From positions 1-10,737 of the forward strand of contig DAOVIO010000143.1 of the NCBI GenBank assembly GCA_030673645.1: DNA of 10,737 nucleotides. Reading direction: 5' to 3'. Shown piece by piece: positions 1 to 7,721 of this stretch. The notes below the pieces were generated by a model. That model saw nothing but the letters and a program-made list of their open reading frames with translations. It was not told where the DNA came from and did not search any database. Position 1 is the first letter of the stretch. Each line of letters starts with the position of its first letter. The stretch comes from JAGLSB01 sp023135955 (lineage in GTDB: Bacteria; Bacteroidota; Bacteroidia; Bacteroidales; GCA-2748055). A program made the position numbers and the translations under genes.

Positions 1-108
1 ATTGCAAAGTGGACTAAACACAATATTGGTATAACTAATTTAGCCAAACGAAAATACTTTCTCCAAAAAGAAGGGTGTGAAAAAATTTTGGAAAGGGAAA
101 TTTCTTAA
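1..108 (+). CDS. possible 3' end of an unidentified gene (partial at left edge)
   Basis: Frame 1 is open from the window edge to a TAA at 106-108, giving 35 residues (start IAKWTKHNIGITNLA, end KILEREIS). The residues are a plausible mix of charged and hydrophobic types, with an amphipathic Lys/Glu-rich end, as at the C-terminus of a soluble protein. I recognise no family. A 35-codon open run can arise by chance in AT-rich DNA, so this is tentative. A REP-like repeat begins seven bases after the stop, a common position for such repeats, which slightly favours a real gene end. Confidence 0.3.
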   Translation: MAKWTKHNIGITNLAKRKYFLQKEGCEKILEREIS

Positions 109-114
109 CACCCC

Positions 115-155
115 ACCTCCGAGGTCTAAAATAAAAAAATATTTGACTAATACAA
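115..155. repeat. 41-bp intergenic repeat, copy A
   Basis: This 41-base stretch matches 1658-1698 at 38 of 41 positions by direct comparison. It starts ACCTCCGAGG, continues into an A-rich tract, and ends near TATTTGAC. The two copies stand on either side of the DUF4412 gene in the same orientation. Upstream, TTCTTAA (102-108) is also shared with copy B, but here six extra bases (CACCCC) separate it from the GC-rich arm, and the complementary arm is missing. Copy A is therefore a degraded or half version of the hairpin element seen at copy B. Confidence 0.75.
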
Positions 156-350
156 TAGCTCTTCCAAATTTTCAAAAATAAACCCTAAATCATAATATCC
201 CTATCAGTTAAATACAACATTACAATACATGAAATTTACCTAACATTGTTAAGATTTTGTCAAAATAAAAATTTAAAGCAGGGATTTCTGAGCAATTCAA
301 CTAATTTTGATCTAATAATTATCTGAAATAATAATGTAAAACTTACTATT
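156..350. other. AT-rich leader region upstream of the DUF4412 gene
   Basis: No gene is visible in this stretch, which is very AT-rich. The best promoter-like pair is TTTG at 306-309, then 19 bases, then TAATAATG at 329-336. This matches the Bacteroidetes layout only loosely, because the -7 element has two mismatches to TAnnTTTG, and it would leave a very short 5' leader. No clear ribosome binding site precedes the ATG at 351, which is usual in this phylum. Confidence 0.3.
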
Positions 351-1376
351 ATGAAAAAGATATTATCTCTCTTAAGTATATTAGCTCTTTCAGGAGGATT
401 CTTCCAGACTCAGGCTCAGGTCGGAAACTATTTAAAAAATAAGGCCAAACAGGCAACGGTCAGGGCAGGTCAAAAATCAGATGAAAAAGTTACTGAAGAG
501 GTGAACGAAGAGGTTGATACCGGAGTAGAAAAGGTTTTTAATAAATTTTTCGGAGAAGATGAAACCGAAACTTTGGAATCTGCGAAAAGTTCTGAAACAG
601 ATGTTGAAAGTGATACTTCTGATGGCGAAAATAATTCCTTCCAACCTGCAAGTTCTGAGTCTTCTTCCTCTGATGTCCGGGCAAATGCCATGATGAAAGC
701 CATGGGTATAAACACTACTTCGGTTGATGTGAAAGAGAATTACAATTATTCCGGAAATATATTAATGACAGTTCAGTCCTGGGATGATGAGGGGAAACCC
801 GAAGATGAAATTCAATATAAAACTTTTATGACTAAAGATAACTCAGGCTTTGCAATGGAATTTGGAGATGAAGGTGAAGAAGAATCAACTATGATTTTCG
901 ACTACAAAGATGAAAAAATGATTATTCTCAGCGATGATGGCGACACAAAAAGTGGAATGGTAACAGCCTATTCAGGCTTAGCCGAACAAATGAGCGATGC
1001 TGAAGAAGATTCTGAATACAACGATAATACCGATTATAGTTCATATAGACAAAACTTGAAAAAAACAGGAAAATCAAAGAAAATTGCCGGTTATAAGTGT
1101 GATGAATATATATACGATGATGAAGAATCACATATTGTAATGTGGATGACAGATCAACTGCCTGCCGACTTAATGGCTAATATGTTCAATGCAAATGTTA
1201 TGGCTGGCAGTTCAATGGGGTTTTATGGGGGTTTTACAATGGAAATGGATCAACAATCTAAGAATTCGAAGGACAGGACATATATGCTGGTTAATGAAGT
1301 TAATGAAAATCAGTCTACCTCCATTTCAACGAAAGGATATGAGCTTATGTCGATTAGTGGAATGCCAAATGAATAA
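351..1376 (+). CDS. secreted DUF4412 domain protein
   Basis: This 341-residue protein is exported, most likely to the periplasm or outer surface. Residues 1-22 form a signal peptide: two lysines, a Leu/Ile core, and a likely signal peptidase I site at QTQA|Q. There is no lipobox cysteine. Residues 24-45 are basic. Residues 46-110 are a low-complexity, acidic and Ser-rich linker. Residues from about 130 to 335 look like a DUF4412 domain: beta-rich repeats, a late motif like KIAGYKCDEYIYDD, then VMWMTDQLP. Proteins of this family are common in Bacteroidetes and have no established role. The gene stands alone between two copies of an intergenic repeat, with no close neighbour on the same strand. 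The ATG is the only start that places the signal peptide at the N-terminus. The family call comes from motif recognition without a profile search. Confidence 0.75.
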   Translation: MKKILSLLSILALSGGFFQTQAQVGNYLKNKAKQATVRAGQKSDEKVTEEVNEEVDTGVEKVFNKFFGEDETETLESAKSSETDVESDTSDGENNSFQPASSESSSSDVRANAMMKAMGINTTSVDVKENYNYSGNILMTVQSWDDEGKPEDEIQYKTFMTKDNSGFAMEFGDEGEEESTMIFDYKDEKMIILSDDGDTKSGMVTAYSGLAEQMSDAEEDSEYNDNTDYSSYRQNLKKTGKSKKIAGYKCDEYIYDDEESHIVMWMTDQLPADLMANMFNANVMAGSSMGFYGGFTMEMDQQSKNSKDRTYMLVNEVNENQSTSISTKGYELMSISGMPNE

Positions 1377-1640
1377 ATTTAGTTTCGTCTTAGCTAATAA
1401 TTTTTCTATGATCTGGAGAGATATTTTCACGATCTGGTCAAACCATTAAAAAGCGTTTCCCAATGATGTTCTTTATAATTTAAAATTATCCGGGGCTTTT
1501 TCCTGAATTAGCTTGCGAATTAAAAATTGTAATCAAAGATCAGAGAAATAATAATACTGTTGCGCTTATGTTGAGTGGAAGGCGGGATACAAGGGGGAGG
1601 GTGGAAAAGTTTCTTTTGATTTCTTTTTGGATATACCTAT

Positions 1641-1668
1641 ACCTCGGAGGTTCTTAAACCTCCGAGGT
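1641..1668. repeat. perfect 12-bp hairpin, REP-like
   Basis: Bases 1641-1652 (ACCTCGGAGGTT) are the exact reverse complement of 1657-1668, with a 4-base loop (CTTA). The stem is GC-rich at its centre and stands out in an AT-rich spacer. The right arm is also the start of repeat copy B, so hairpin and repeat form one element. On the + strand it is followed by TTAAAAT rather than a T-run, so it is not a classic intrinsic terminator, although it could stabilise a 3' end or act as a REP element. The REP label is inference. Confidence 0.8.
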
Positions 1669-1698
1669 TTAAAATAAAAAAATATTTGACAAACACAA
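1658..1698. repeat. 41-bp intergenic repeat, copy B
   Basis: This is the second copy of the sequence at 115-155, with 38 of 41 bases identical; the three differences are at offsets 12, 34 and 37. Here the first bases also form the right arm of a complete hairpin. Two copies within 1.6 kb, in the same orientation and both intergenic, suggest a dispersed genomic repeat family rather than chance. Confidence 0.75.
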
Positions 1699-1892
1699 AT
1701 CAAAACACCATTGCCATAGCCCCTAAAAATCATTCCAAGATATTCCTGATTAGCCTCTTAACCCGGGAATAAGTTATTATTTAAAACCAAAGAACAAGAA
1801 TTGAAAAAACTCTTTTCTAATTCTGACAATAATCATACTTCCTTTTAAAGTAAAATAGCTTATTTTGTAATTTGTTTTCAAACCACATCATA

Positions 1893-3761
1893 ATGGATAA
1901 TAATGAAAAGCTATTCGGTGAGTTTTCGGCCGTTTCAAAGGAACAGTGGGAGGCGAAAATTCATTCCGATCTCAAAGGCTCTCAATATAATAAACTAATT
2001 ACCAAGACTATAGAAGGTGTTGATCTTAAACCTTATTATACTAAGGAAGATCTGACAAAATTAGAATACCTTAATGTACTTCCCAACGAGTTTCCATATG
2101 TCCGCAGCTCAAAAATTCAGCTTAATGAATGGGAAATTCAAGAAGATATAGAAATTCAGGATTTTAAAGACGCAAATAAAAAGGCTCTTTCAGCTCTTGG
2201 GAAAGGCGCTTCTGCAATTTTATTTATATTGCCTGATGACATTATTCCTGATGATGATAGTTTTTCGATCTTATTGAATGAAATCATATTTGACTGTATT
2301 CTATTAAGTTTCAAGGCTCCCGGAAAAGAAGAACTTATACTGAAATTGCTTTCTGCTGAAGTTGAAAAAAGAGGCCTGGATAAAAATAAAATTAATGGCT
2401 GCCTGAATAATGACCCATTAGGAGAATTGAGCCGGAAGGGATCTGAAAAAACTGAAAATATTATAAACTTTCAAAACATTTCAGATTTCCTAAAAAGTAG
2501 CGCAAAAAAGTTCCCGGAATTAAGATGCATTTCGATTAACGGGAGTATTTTTCACAATGCAGGAACCTCAGCTACTCAGGAATTAGGTTTGAGTTTGTCC
2601 AAAATGGTTGAATATATCGACCAACTTACTGCATGTGGATTGAAAATTGACGAAATTGCACCCCATTTTCAGTTTAATTTTTCAACAGGGTCTTCCTATT
2701 TCATGGAAATAGCTAAAATTAGGGCAGCTCGTTTGCTTTATGCTAATATAATTAAGGCTTATAAAGCAAAAAGTGATAGGTCTAAAAAAATTTTCATACA
2801 CACATCAACTTCGGAATGGAATCAGACAATTTATGATCCATATGTAAATATTCTTAGAGGTACTACCGAAAGTATGTCGGCAGTATTAGGTGGAGTAAAT
2901 TCCTTATCTGTATCTCAGTTCGACAAATCATTCAGAGATTCAACCCGATTCTCAGAACGGATAGCCAGAAATACTCAAATAATTCTTAAAGAAGAAGCCC
3001 ACCTGAATAAAGTTGTTGATCCAGCCTCCGGTTCATGGTATATTGAAAGTCTGACAGATTCTATTGCAGAAAAAGCCTGGGATTTATTTCTCGAAATTGA
3101 AGAGGAAGGAGGATTTTTAGCAGGACTAAAATCAGGAAGCATTCAAGCATTAATAGATGAAACAGCTCAATTGCGCAACATAAATATTGCTACAAGAAAA
3201 GAGATTTTACTTGGTACAAATCAGTATCCTAATCCTAAGGAACAAAATCATCCGGATTTAGTAACAGATAAAGCCTTCCCTGAAAATCAAATCCAGGAAA
3301 ACCTGAATATCAAAGCTTTAAAAGAATGCCGGGGAGCTCAATCTTTTGAAGAACTAAGATTAAGCACCGAGATCTCGGGTAAAATCCCTGTAGTTTTTTT
3401 ATTCAATTTCGGAAATATTACATGGCGAAAAGCACGAGCTGGATTCGCAAGTGGATTTTTCGCATGTGCCGGTTATGAAATTATTGACAATCATGGATTT
3501 GATGATCTGAAAGAGGGTCTGAAAGAAATGAGAAAATCTGAAGCAGATATTGTTGTCCTCTGTAGCAGCGATGAGGAATATTCTGTTATTGCAACTGAAT
3601 TCTTATCAGAACTTAAAGATGGTCAAATTCCGGTTATTGCCGGTTATCCGAAAGATAATATTGTTGAATTAAATGAACTGGGAATTGAGCATTTCATACA
3701 TGTAAAGTCAAACCTATTAGAAGAATTGACAAAGTTTAATCAACTATTAGGAATAGATTAA
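1893..3761 (+). CDS. mutA: methylmalonyl-CoA mutase small (beta) subunit
   Basis: This 622-residue protein is the non-catalytic partner of the adenosylcobalamin-dependent mutase that interconverts (R)-methylmalonyl-CoA and succinyl-CoA in the cytoplasm. The N-terminus (EKLFGEFSAVSKEQWEAKI) is typical of the small subunit. It is followed by a divergent TIM-barrel domain (about residues 40-420), with mutase signatures such as FMEIAKIRAARLLYA and ARNTQIILKEEAHLNKVVDP. The C-terminal Rossmann-like domain has FGNITWRKARAGFA at about 506-519 where the large subunit carries its cobalamin-binding DxHxxG motif. The lower-axial His is therefore absent, as known for this subunit. I chose the ATG at 1893. 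A TTG at 1872 would add seven residues (MFSNHII) that do not fit the family start. The stop lies 12 bases before mutB, so the two are almost certainly co-transcribed. Confidence 0.95.
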   Translation: MDNNEKLFGEFSAVSKEQWEAKIHSDLKGSQYNKLITKTIEGVDLKPYYTKEDLTKLEYLNVLPNEFPYVRSSKIQLNEWEIQEDIEIQDFKDANKKALSALGKGASAILFILPDDIIPDDDSFSILLNEIIFDCILLSFKAPGKEELILKLLSAEVEKRGLDKNKINGCLNNDPLGELSRKGSEKTENIINFQNISDFLKSSAKKFPELRCISINGSIFHNAGTSATQELGLSLSKMVEYIDQLTACGLKIDEIAPHFQFNFSTGSSYFMEIAKIRAARLLYANIIKAYKAKSDRSKKIFIHTSTSEWNQTIYDPYVNILRGTTESMSAVLGGVNSLSVSQFDKSFRDSTRFSERIARNTQIILKEEAHLNKVVDPASGSWYIESLTDSIAEKAWDLFLEIEEEGGFLAGLKSGSIQALIDETAQLRNINIATRKEILLGTNQYPNPKEQNHPDLVTDKAFPENQIQENLNIKALKECRGAQSFEELRLSTEISGKIPVVFLFNFGNITWRKARAGFASGFFACAGYEIIDNHGFDDLKEGLKEMRKSEADIVVLCSSDEEYSVIATEFLSELKDGQIPVIAGYPKDNIVELNELGIEHFIHVKSNLLEELTKFNQLLGID

Positions 3762-3773
3762 TAAAACTGAATA

Positions 3774-5930
3774 ATGAAGCCTGATTTTAAAAATATAAAT
3801 TTTAGAGAAGCAACCGACTCAAGCAAAAATTTGAAAAGCTGGGAGAAAGAAAACCTGATTGAAAAAGATTGGGAAACTCCTGAGCGTATTCTGGTAAAAC
3901 CAGTTTATACAAAGGAAGATGTCGAAAATATGGAGCATCTGGACTTTGCTGCAGGACTCCCTCCATTTTTAAGGGGCCCCTATTCTACTATGTATGTTAG
4001 TCGCCCATGGACAATCAGGCAATACGCCGGATTCTCAACCGCAGAAGAATCCAATGCTTTTTACAGGAGAAATCTTGCTGCAGGTCAGAAAGGTCTATCT
4101 GTTGCCTTTGATCTTGCCACACACAGGGGTTATGATTCAGATCACGAAAGAGTTGAAGGCGATGTAGGTAAAGCTGGTGTAGCAATTGATTCTGTGCTTG
4201 ACATGAAAATCCTTTTTGATGAAATCCCCTTAAATAAAATGTCCGTCTCCATGACAATGAACGGAGCTGTACTTCCTATTATGGCATTTTATATTGTTAC
4301 AGCTTTGGAACAAGGGGCAAAACTCGAGGATCTAAGTGGTACTATTCAGAATGATATTCTCAAGGAGTTTATGGTTAGAAACACTTATATCTATCCACCG
4401 GAAACTTCCATGCGGATAATTGCAGATATTTTTGAATATAGTTCAAAAAAAATGCCTAAGTATAATAGTATCAGTATCTCAGGTTATCATATGCAAGAAG
4501 CCGGGGCCACAGCCGACCTTGAACTGGCATACACTTTGGCCGACGGTCTGGAGTACATTCGTACTGGTATTGCTGCAGGAATTGATATTGACTCATTTGC
4601 ACCTCGCTTATCATTTTTCTGGGCCATTGGGATGAATCATTTTATGGAGATAGCCAAATTGAGGGCTGCACGGTTATTATGGGCAAAGATTGTAAAACAA
4701 TTTAATCCTAAAAATCCAAAATCGATGGCTTTAAGAACACATTCTCAGACTTCGGGATGGAGCCTTACCGAGCAGGATCCTTTTAATAATGTTGCCCGAA
4801 CATGTGTTGAAGCTCTGGCAGCCGGACTGGGTCATACCCAGTCTCTTCATACAAATGCCCTTGATGAAGCCATTGCTTTACCCACAGATTTCTCGGCCAG
4901 AATTGCCAGGAATACTCAAATATACCTACAGGAGGAAACCGGAATTTGTAATTCTGTTGATCCTTGGGGTGGCTCTCATTATATTGAAAGTCTGACGCAT
5001 GAAATAGCACATAAAGCCTGGAGTCTTATTGAAGAAGTTGAAAAACTAGGAGGAATGTCAAAGGCGATCGAAACAGGATTACCCAAAATGCGGATTGAAG
5101 AAGCTGCGGCACGCAAACAGGCAAGAATAGACTCAAGAAAAGATACAATTGTAGGTATAAATAAGTTCAAATTAACTGAAGAAGAACCGTTAGATATTCT
5201 GGAGGTTGATAACACCGTGGTAAGAGATAATCAGATTAAAAGACTCAAAAAACTAAAATCTGAAAGAAATTCCTCAGCGGTAAAAAAATCTCTTAAGGCA
5301 ATTACTAATGCTATCAAAACTGGCAAAGGCAATCTGCTTGAACTGTCGGTTGAAGCGGCAAAAAATAGAGCTACTTTAGGTGAGATTTCATCCGCAATTG
5401 AGGATGTATCAGGAAGATATAAAGCAGTAATCAGATCAATTTCCGGTATTTATTCTTCTGAGTCAATGCAAGACGCGAACTTTAAAAGAGCAAGAGAGCT
5501 CACTAAGGAATTTGCAGAACTTGAAGGCCGTCAGCCAAGAATTATGATCGCCAAAATGGGACAAGATGGACACGACCGTGGAGCCAAAGTAGTTTCTACG
5601 GGTTATGCTGATATTGGATTTGATGTAGACATCGGTCCCCTTTTCCAAACTCCCAAAGAGGCTGCCAGACAAGCAATTGAAAATGATGTTCACATTCTCG
5701 GCGTATCAAGTCTTGCAGCCGGACATAAGACCTTAGTTCCACAGCTTATTCAGGAGCTGAAAAATGCAGGACGTGAAGATATTATGGTAATTGCAGGCGG
5801 AGTTATTCCGGCACAGGATTATGATTTTCTGTATAAAGCCGGTGTAATGGCAATTTTCGGACCCGGAACATCGATATCGGTTGCTGCTAAAAAAATACTT
5901 GAAATACTTATAGAGAGTATTAAATCATGA
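3774..5930 (+). CDS. mutB: methylmalonyl-CoA mutase large (alpha) subunit
   Basis: This 718-residue catalytic subunit carries out the radical carbon-skeleton rearrangement between (R)-methylmalonyl-CoA and succinyl-CoA, using adenosylcobalamin. It is nearly collinear with the well-studied Propionibacterium enzyme, a few residues offset. RPWTIRQYAGFS holds the active-site Tyr at 84, FMVRNTYIYPPE the substrate-binding Arg at about 202, and SGYHMQEAGATAD the active-site His at 239. In the C-terminal B12 domain, GQDGHDRGAKV supplies the DxHxxG motif (D598, H600, G603), with H600 as the lower cobalt ligand. All key residues are present, so the enzyme should be active. The gene is second in the mutA-mutB-mpl operon; its TGA is overlapped by the next ATG. 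No epimerase or MeaB-type chaperone gene is in the window. In Bacteroidetes this enzyme commonly serves the succinate-propionate route; direction cannot be read from sequence. Confidence 0.97.
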   Translation: MKPDFKNINFREATDSSKNLKSWEKENLIEKDWETPERILVKPVYTKEDVENMEHLDFAAGLPPFLRGPYSTMYVSRPWTIRQYAGFSTAEESNAFYRRNLAAGQKGLSVAFDLATHRGYDSDHERVEGDVGKAGVAIDSVLDMKILFDEIPLNKMSVSMTMNGAVLPIMAFYIVTALEQGAKLEDLSGTIQNDILKEFMVRNTYIYPPETSMRIIADIFEYSSKKMPKYNSISISGYHMQEAGATADLELAYTLADGLEYIRTGIAAGIDIDSFAPRLSFFWAIGMNHFMEIAKLRAARLLWAKIVKQFNPKNPKSMALRTHSQTSGWSLTEQDPFNNVARTCVEALAAGLGHTQSLHTNALDEAIALPTDFSARIARNTQIYLQEETGICNSVDPWGGSHYIESLTHEIAHKAWSLIEEVEKLGGMSKAIETGLPKMRIEEAAARKQARIDSRKDTIVGINKFKLTEEEPLDILEVDNTVVRDNQIKRLKKLKSERNSSAVKKSLKAITNAIKTGKGNLLELSVEAAKNRATLGEISSAIEDVSGRYKAVIRSISGIYSSESMQDANFKRARELTKEFAELEGRQPRIMIAKMGQDGHDRGAKVVSTGYADIGFDVDIGPLFQTPKEAARQAIENDVHILGVSSLAAGHKTLVPQLIQELKNAGREDIMVIAGGVIPAQDYDFLYKAGVMAIFGPGTSISVAAKKILEILIESIKS

Positions 5931-7300
5931 AAATCCATTTCATAGCCATTGGTGGTGCGGTAATGCACAATCTGGCAATCGCTTTACATCTCAAAGGATA
6001 CACAATTACCGGATCGGATGATGAAATTTTCGATCCTTCCAAAAGCCGACTCAAGAAATATGGTATCCTGCCAAAAGAATGGGGATGGTTTGAGGATAAT
6101 ATTTCTGCCAATCTCGATGCGGTTATACTGGGAATGCATGCACGTCCTGATAATCCTGAATTAAAACGAGCGCTAGACCTAAAATTGAAAATATATTCTT
6201 TTCCTGAATATCTGTATAAACAAACAAAAAATAAAAAGAGAGTAGTAATTGCCGGTAGTCATGGTAAAACCACAATTACTTCTATGATTATGCATGTTTT
6301 GAAAGAGCAAAACATTCAGTTCGATTATATGGTAGGCTCACAATTAGAAGGCTTTGAAACAATGGTTGGATTGAATGAAGATGCAAAAATAGCCATTTTT
6401 GAAGGAGATGAATATTTATCTTCACCTCTTGACTCCCGGCCGAAATTTATTCACTACAAGCCCGATATTACACTTATTTCTGGTATTGCCTGGGATCATA
6501 TGAATGTATATCCCGATTATGAAGACTACAAAAAACAATTTTATAATTTGGGATTGGACACAAATCCTGATAGTAAAGTCTTCATTTGTAAGACAGATAT
6601 AGAATTAGAGAAAATGAGTGCGGATTGGGAGGAAATAAGGTCAGCTGGAAAAGAATTAGCCGTAATTGAAGCTTATTCTGCCCTGGAGTATAAGATAAAA
6701 GACGGATTGACAGAAATCAATCATGAAAATAATAAATTCCGTCTAAAATTAATTGGTCGTTACAATATAGAAAATTTAAGTGGCGCTATGCAGGTCTGCA
6801 ATTGTTTAGGAATAGCAAATGAAGCTTTTCTTTCATCAATGATAAGATTTAAAGGAGCTGCTAGACGACAGGAGCTTATATTTGAGAGTGAAAATATTTC
6901 TATTTTCAGAGACTTTGCACATGCTCCCTCCAAAGTAAAAGCTACTACAGCCGGATTCAAAGAACAATTTCCGAATCAAAAACTTACGGTCTTCCTTGAA
7001 TTGCACACCTTCAGTAGTCTGAATAAAGAATTTCTTCCCTTATATAAAAACGCTTTATATGGTGCTGATGAGGCATATATTTATTTTAATCCAGACGTTG
7101 TAAGGCATAAAAAATTGCCAGATCTTGATAAAGATTACATTAAAAAATGCTTTAATCAGAAAGAAATTAATGTGATAAATAATTCCTCAGAACTGGAAAT
7201 AAAATTTAAACAATCTATTGAAAACACCGGTGTTCTGCTACTTATGTCATCGGGTAATTTTGGAGAAATAAGTATAATGGATTTGATAAATCCAAAATAA
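5927..7300 (+). CDS. mpl: Mur ligase of the Mpl type (murein tripeptide ligase)
   Basis: This 457-residue ATP-dependent ligase most likely joins UDP-MurNAc to the recycled tripeptide L-Ala-gamma-D-Glu-meso-DAP, returning wall fragments to peptidoglycan synthesis in the cytoplasm. The N-terminal UDP-binding domain starts HFIAIGGAVMHNLA with the dinucleotide-like GSDDEIFDPSKSRL. The ATP loop is AGSHGKTT (G110-T116). Next comes EGDEYLSS (from E159), and then RPKFIHYKPD and WDHMNVYP in the central domain. Near the start of the C-terminal domain are RRQELI and RDFAHAPSKVKATT. The RSKFIHY-like segment and the early GGxxMHNLA favour Mpl over MurC, which is the main alternative. The ATG lies inside the end of mutB (ATGA overlap), a sign of translational coupling. 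The functional link to propionate metabolism is unclear. Confidence 0.88.
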   Translation: MKIHFIAIGGAVMHNLAIALHLKGYTITGSDDEIFDPSKSRLKKYGILPKEWGWFEDNISANLDAVILGMHARPDNPELKRALDLKLKIYSFPEYLYKQTKNKKRVVIAGSHGKTTITSMIMHVLKEQNIQFDYMVGSQLEGFETMVGLNEDAKIAIFEGDEYLSSPLDSRPKFIHYKPDITLISGIAWDHMNVYPDYEDYKKQFYNLGLDTNPDSKVFICKTDIELEKMSADWEEIRSAGKELAVIEAYSALEYKIKDGLTEINHENNKFRLKLIGRYNIENLSGAMQVCNCLGIANEAFLSSMIRFKGAARRQELIFESENISIFRDFAHAPSKVKATTAGFKEQFPNQKLTVFLELHTFSSLNKEFLPLYKNALYGADEAYIYFNPDVVRHKKLPDLDKDYIKKCFNQKEINVINNSSELEIKFKQSIENTGVLLLMSSGNFGEISIMDLINPK

Positions 7301-7322
7301 TTCTCTCATAAGGATGTTTTTT

Positions 7323-7353
7323 TTTGTCAAATTAAAAACAAAATTTATCTTTG
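7323..7353 (+). promoter_or_regulatory. Bacteroidetes-type promoter for tRNA-Glu
   Basis: TTTG at 7323-7326 is followed, after 19 bases, by TATCTTTG at 7346-7353. This fits the Bacteroidetes primary sigma consensus exactly (TTTG, 19-21 bases, TAnnTTTG). Transcription would begin near 7358-7360, about 22 bases before the mature tRNA. The element starts some 22 bases after the mpl stop, so the tRNA has its own promoter. Confidence 0.75.
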
Positions 7354-7381
7354 CACTCCCAAACATCAAGTTTGGTAAAAT

Positions 7382-7453
7382 GGTCCGTTCGTCTAGGGGT
7401 TAGGACGCCAGGTTTTCATCCTGGTAACAGGGGTTCGATTCCCCTACGGACTA
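7382..7453 (+). tRNA. tRNA-Glu (UUC anticodon)
   Basis: The 72 bases fold as a full cloverleaf. The acceptor stem GGTCCGT pairs with ACGGACT, with one G-U at the first pair. The D arm is GTCT...GGAC. The anticodon stem CCAGG/CCTGG encloses the loop TTTTCAT, which gives anticodon TTC for glutamate. The T arm is AGGGG, loop TTCGATT, CCCCT. The discriminator base is A73 at 7453, and the following bases are CAA, so the 3' CCA is not encoded and must be added by the CCA enzyme. No clear intrinsic terminator follows. Confidence 0.97.
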
Positions 7454-7532
7454 CAAACAGATTCAAATAGATACATTGAAATTCTTAATCTTCTCAATTT
7501 CATTATCAGTCTAATAAACTCCATTGCGCCCG

Positions 7533-7721
7533 TTATTCTTTAATTATTTTTTCTTCCCAGAGTACCATCCCATTTCTGTCCTTTATTATTGCGATGCAAA
7601 TACCCGCAGGATCTGGAACCTTAATCTGGCAGTCTATTTCGTTAATTTCTTTTTCTAAAATCAATTGTTTAGGATACAAATACCTTATGTTTGACAAAAT
7701 TGGTATTACGTAATATTTGTT
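7533..7721 (-). pseudogene. remnant of a type IX secretion C-terminal sorting domain
   Basis: On the minus strand, a frame bounded by a stop at 7722-7724 and a TAA at 7533-7535 encodes 62 residues without an ATG near its start. Its second half reads EINEIDCQIKVPDPAG, then ICIAIIKDRNGMVLWEEKIIKE. This resembles the end of type A sorting domains of Bacteroidetes secreted proteins, which show ...(L)P.(G)IY.v.v....G....KI(I)K at the very C-terminus. The usual Tyr/Phe after the Gly-Ile is replaced by Cys. The start and the main body of the protein are missing and no signal peptide is present, so it is probably a decayed gene end. I judged this by eye from a short motif; chance similarity is possible. 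Confidence 0.4.
7664..7693 (+). promoter_or_regulatory. candidate promoter for the sigma factor operon
   Basis: TATGTTTG at 7686-7693 fits the Bacteroidetes -7 element TAnnTTTG exactly. An imperfect -33 element, ATTG at 7664-7667, lies 18 bases upstream, one less than ideal. Use of this site would give a leader of about 145 bases. A second, weaker choice is TATCTTTA at 7823-7830, close to the ATG, but it lacks a TTTG partner. Neither is strong enough to settle. Confidence 0.35.

Larger units (their letters stand above)
1377..1871. other. long non-coding spacer with a hairpin repeat
   Basis: No intact gene is supported in these roughly 500 bases. The stretch holds the hairpin (1641-1668) and copy B of the 41-bp repeat (1658-1698). 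A G-rich patch lies at about 1590-1604. On the minus strand, one frame reads ...RNSIIISLIFDYNF before a stop near 1527; this could be a decayed gene end but is too short to call. Searching 1700-1892 I found no good TTTG/TAnnTTTG promoter for the downstream mutase operon. The nearest is TATTTTG at 1861-1867, one base short of the usual spacing and without a -33 partner. Confidence 0.5.

Noticed and set aside
470..715. 81-residue Ser-rich minus-strand frame
   Set aside because: It is the antisense of the acidic Ser/Glu linker of the DUF4412 gene, where low-complexity codons keep the opposite strand open.
1449..1501. AAAAAGC ... GCTTTTT inverted pair after the DUF4412 gene as a terminator
   Set aside because: The arms are about 40 bases apart with only a small AT hairpin between them, so a stable terminator stem is unlikely.
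1872..1892. TTG start adding seven residues to mutA
   Set aside because: The added residues do not fit the small-subunit N-terminus, whereas the ATG at 1893 places the EKLF..F..V..EQWE motif at the usual distance from the start.
7477..7502. AT-rich inverted repeat after tRNA-Glu as a terminator
   Set aside because: A 7-bp stem with a single G-C pair at mid-stem, a 12-base loop and no following T-run is too weak to call.
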